From NCBI RefSeq assembly GCF_004193775.1, contig NC_041005.1, positions 8,992,501-9,056,500 of the forward strand: 64,000 nucleotides of DNA. Direction: 5' to 3'. Source of the stretch: Glycine soja. Its lineage: Eukaryota > Streptophyta > Magnoliopsida > Fabales > Fabaceae. Position 1 is the first letter of the stretch; every line of letters begins with the position of its first letter. Made by a program: the position numbers and the translations under genes. This document shows, piece by piece, positions 62,397 through 64,000 of this stretch. Below the pieces are notes generated by a model. It was not told where the DNA came from. It worked only from the letters and a program-made list of their open reading frames with translations, and ran no database searches.

Positions 62397-64000
62397 TCTC
62401 TTCACTCTTCGCTCTTCCTCACTCACCCGCTTCTACTTAAATAATAAAGTAGTAGTAGTAATGCAAATAAAATACTACTGTAGTCTGTATGAGATATGAG
62501 AGAGCTTTGGTAGGGTAAATTTGAGTTTTAAGCTAGAGTAATATACTATATACAAATATTTCATTATTTTTAAACATCTTTTAATATTTTTCATTTTTTT
62601 TTATCTTTCTCTTATTGTCCTATAATAAATTTTATCTTATATTTTTTATTTTCTTTTTAAATGTTGCCTAGGAATTAAGATGCCCATTAAACTTTTTTCT
62701 TTGAACTATAGGTTAAAGCGTGATGTTGATGCTTTCATCATGATCCAACACCACAAACAACTCACTATGAGTTAGTCTTTATGTCTCAATACTCTCTTTT
62801 TAGATGTTGCCTACGAATTAGGGTGTCTATTTTAATTTTTTAATGTAATATAATTATTTTTTCTTACTCATATCTCTTATAATATTAATAATATAAATTA
62901 TAAAAAAATTAATGATAATAAATTTAATTTTATAAAATTATAATTATCTTATATTTATTTATTATTTTTTTTAATTTAAATAAAATAATCTAACTACAGT
63001 AGTTAATCAATTTTCACAATTAAACGCAAATCATGATAAAATAAAGAAATTCACTACCTCCTCATATTGTAAGGCTGCATCTACAGTTTTGCTACCTAGT
63101 AAAAAACAAAGAAACACAATTACGCATTCAATGTTCATACAAAAATGTTCATTCATTTGTAAGTATAAAACATCATTTTAGTTGGCTTATTAATCTCCTT
63201 ACTTCAAAATTCCATAAATTCCTATATTGGTATTTAATATAATTAAATGATATTAAGTACAAGCCACTAACCGCTACTTCACCTGTCAGTCCTAGCATAT
63301 TTGATTCACTTGATATTCTATACTTAATAAAAATTAGTATTAAAATTATAAACATTGCCCTAAGAAATACTAGCACATTAGCACAATATCAAAACAACAA
63401 AGATGATGGTCACAAGTCCTTTTGTTTTTGCTACAAATACTAGCACAATAGCACTAGTTTGTAACTCGGTTTCTTTTTTCTTTTCCTTGTGCATTGTAAG
63501 AACTCTACTTTGCCCTAAGAAGGTGATCCTAAAATGAACCTATTTTCACTAAATACCCTCCCTAGGGAAGTCAGAACTATTACTCATCATCACACAAACA
63601 ATACTACTAAGTCTAGGTGAAAGATATGATCATAGTTCAATGACTTCAATCATCTCACTTAAGTTTATAGTTTAACTTCCCATTATTGCTTCTCCAAGCA
63701 ATTTTAATTAAACAACATTAAAATTGATTAAAAAAGAAGATAAAACATGCTTTTGTTTAACTTTTCCTTATAGAAAATAGCCTAAATGATATCATTAAGT
63801 TCTAAATTATTTGCTTTCAGCCGTCAAAGTCTAAAAAGAGCAAGAACTATAGGTCCACCATTGAATGTTCTTGTTCACCTTCCTTTGCTTAGTTATTTTG
63901 TTAGTTTCTAAGGTTTGCAAAGAATTCAATAAAGATTTTGACAATAAACTTTTGTCTATCATAGTTTTGTACACTGTAAACTATTTCTCTTTAAGGAATT
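62397..64000. other. AT-rich intergenic region, no gene recognised
   Basis: It includes a short run of AGT triplets (62450-62460) just upstream of the peroxidase pseudogene. No gene, RNA gene or transposon end was recognised up to the window edge. Confidence 0.5.

Overview
The window is nuclear DNA from a dicot plant, most likely a legume close to soybean (Glycine). It is strongly AT-rich, its genes have many GT-AG introns, and it is packed with plant transposons, including MAIN-like plant mobile domain (PMD) genes carried by Mutator-like elements (MULEs) and an Ogre-like gypsy fragment with an extra ORF. The species call is an inference from remembered repeat families; no search was run.

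Only two complete host genes are supported. A 12-exon plus-strand gene (21859-26257) encodes a 525-residue plant O-fucosyltransferase-type glycosyltransferase of the secretory pathway. A 10-exon minus-strand gene (36327-32302) encodes a 506-residue organellar seryl-tRNA synthetase. The first 148 bases hold the 3' end of an unrecognised plus-strand gene. Two further host-type genes are broken: an alcohol dehydrogenase-like pseudogene split by repeats (about 46715-44227, minus) and a class III peroxidase pseudogene that lacks its last exon (62396-61419, minus).

Layout: 0.15-8 kb, AT-rich DNA with LTR-like arms and a copia gag fragment. 8.0-14.5 kb, a full-length Ty1/copia element on the minus strand, bounded by a perfect GACTT target duplication and carrying a piece of an LRR receptor kinase gene in its leader. 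14.5-21.8 kb, gene-poor. 21.8-26.3 kb, the O-fucosyltransferase gene with a foldback MITE in its last intron. About 27.7-31.4 kb, a FAR1-type MULE remnant. 32.3-36.3 kb, the seryl-tRNA synthetase gene. About 37.85-43.72 kb, a second MULE with recognisable terminal inverted repeats. 44.2-51.9 kb, a nest of alcohol dehydrogenase pseudogene, copia, gypsy and MULE pieces. 52-60.3 kb, gene-poor AT-rich DNA. 60.3-62.4 kb, a CACTA-type end and the peroxidase pseudogene. From there to the end no gene is visible.

The most interesting structures are (i) the two MULEs, each with a transposase and a PMD gene facing each other, both genes cut off at the meeting point, one junction carrying an exact 18-base copy of nearby sequence; (ii) a 708-bp MULE-like element at 50785-51492 with a perfect 9-bp target duplication, whose interior is almost entirely an array of TTCCGGAA-centred palindromes; and (iii) the receptor kinase fragment captured by the copia element. 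Exon boundaries were placed by eye from splice sites and reading frame.
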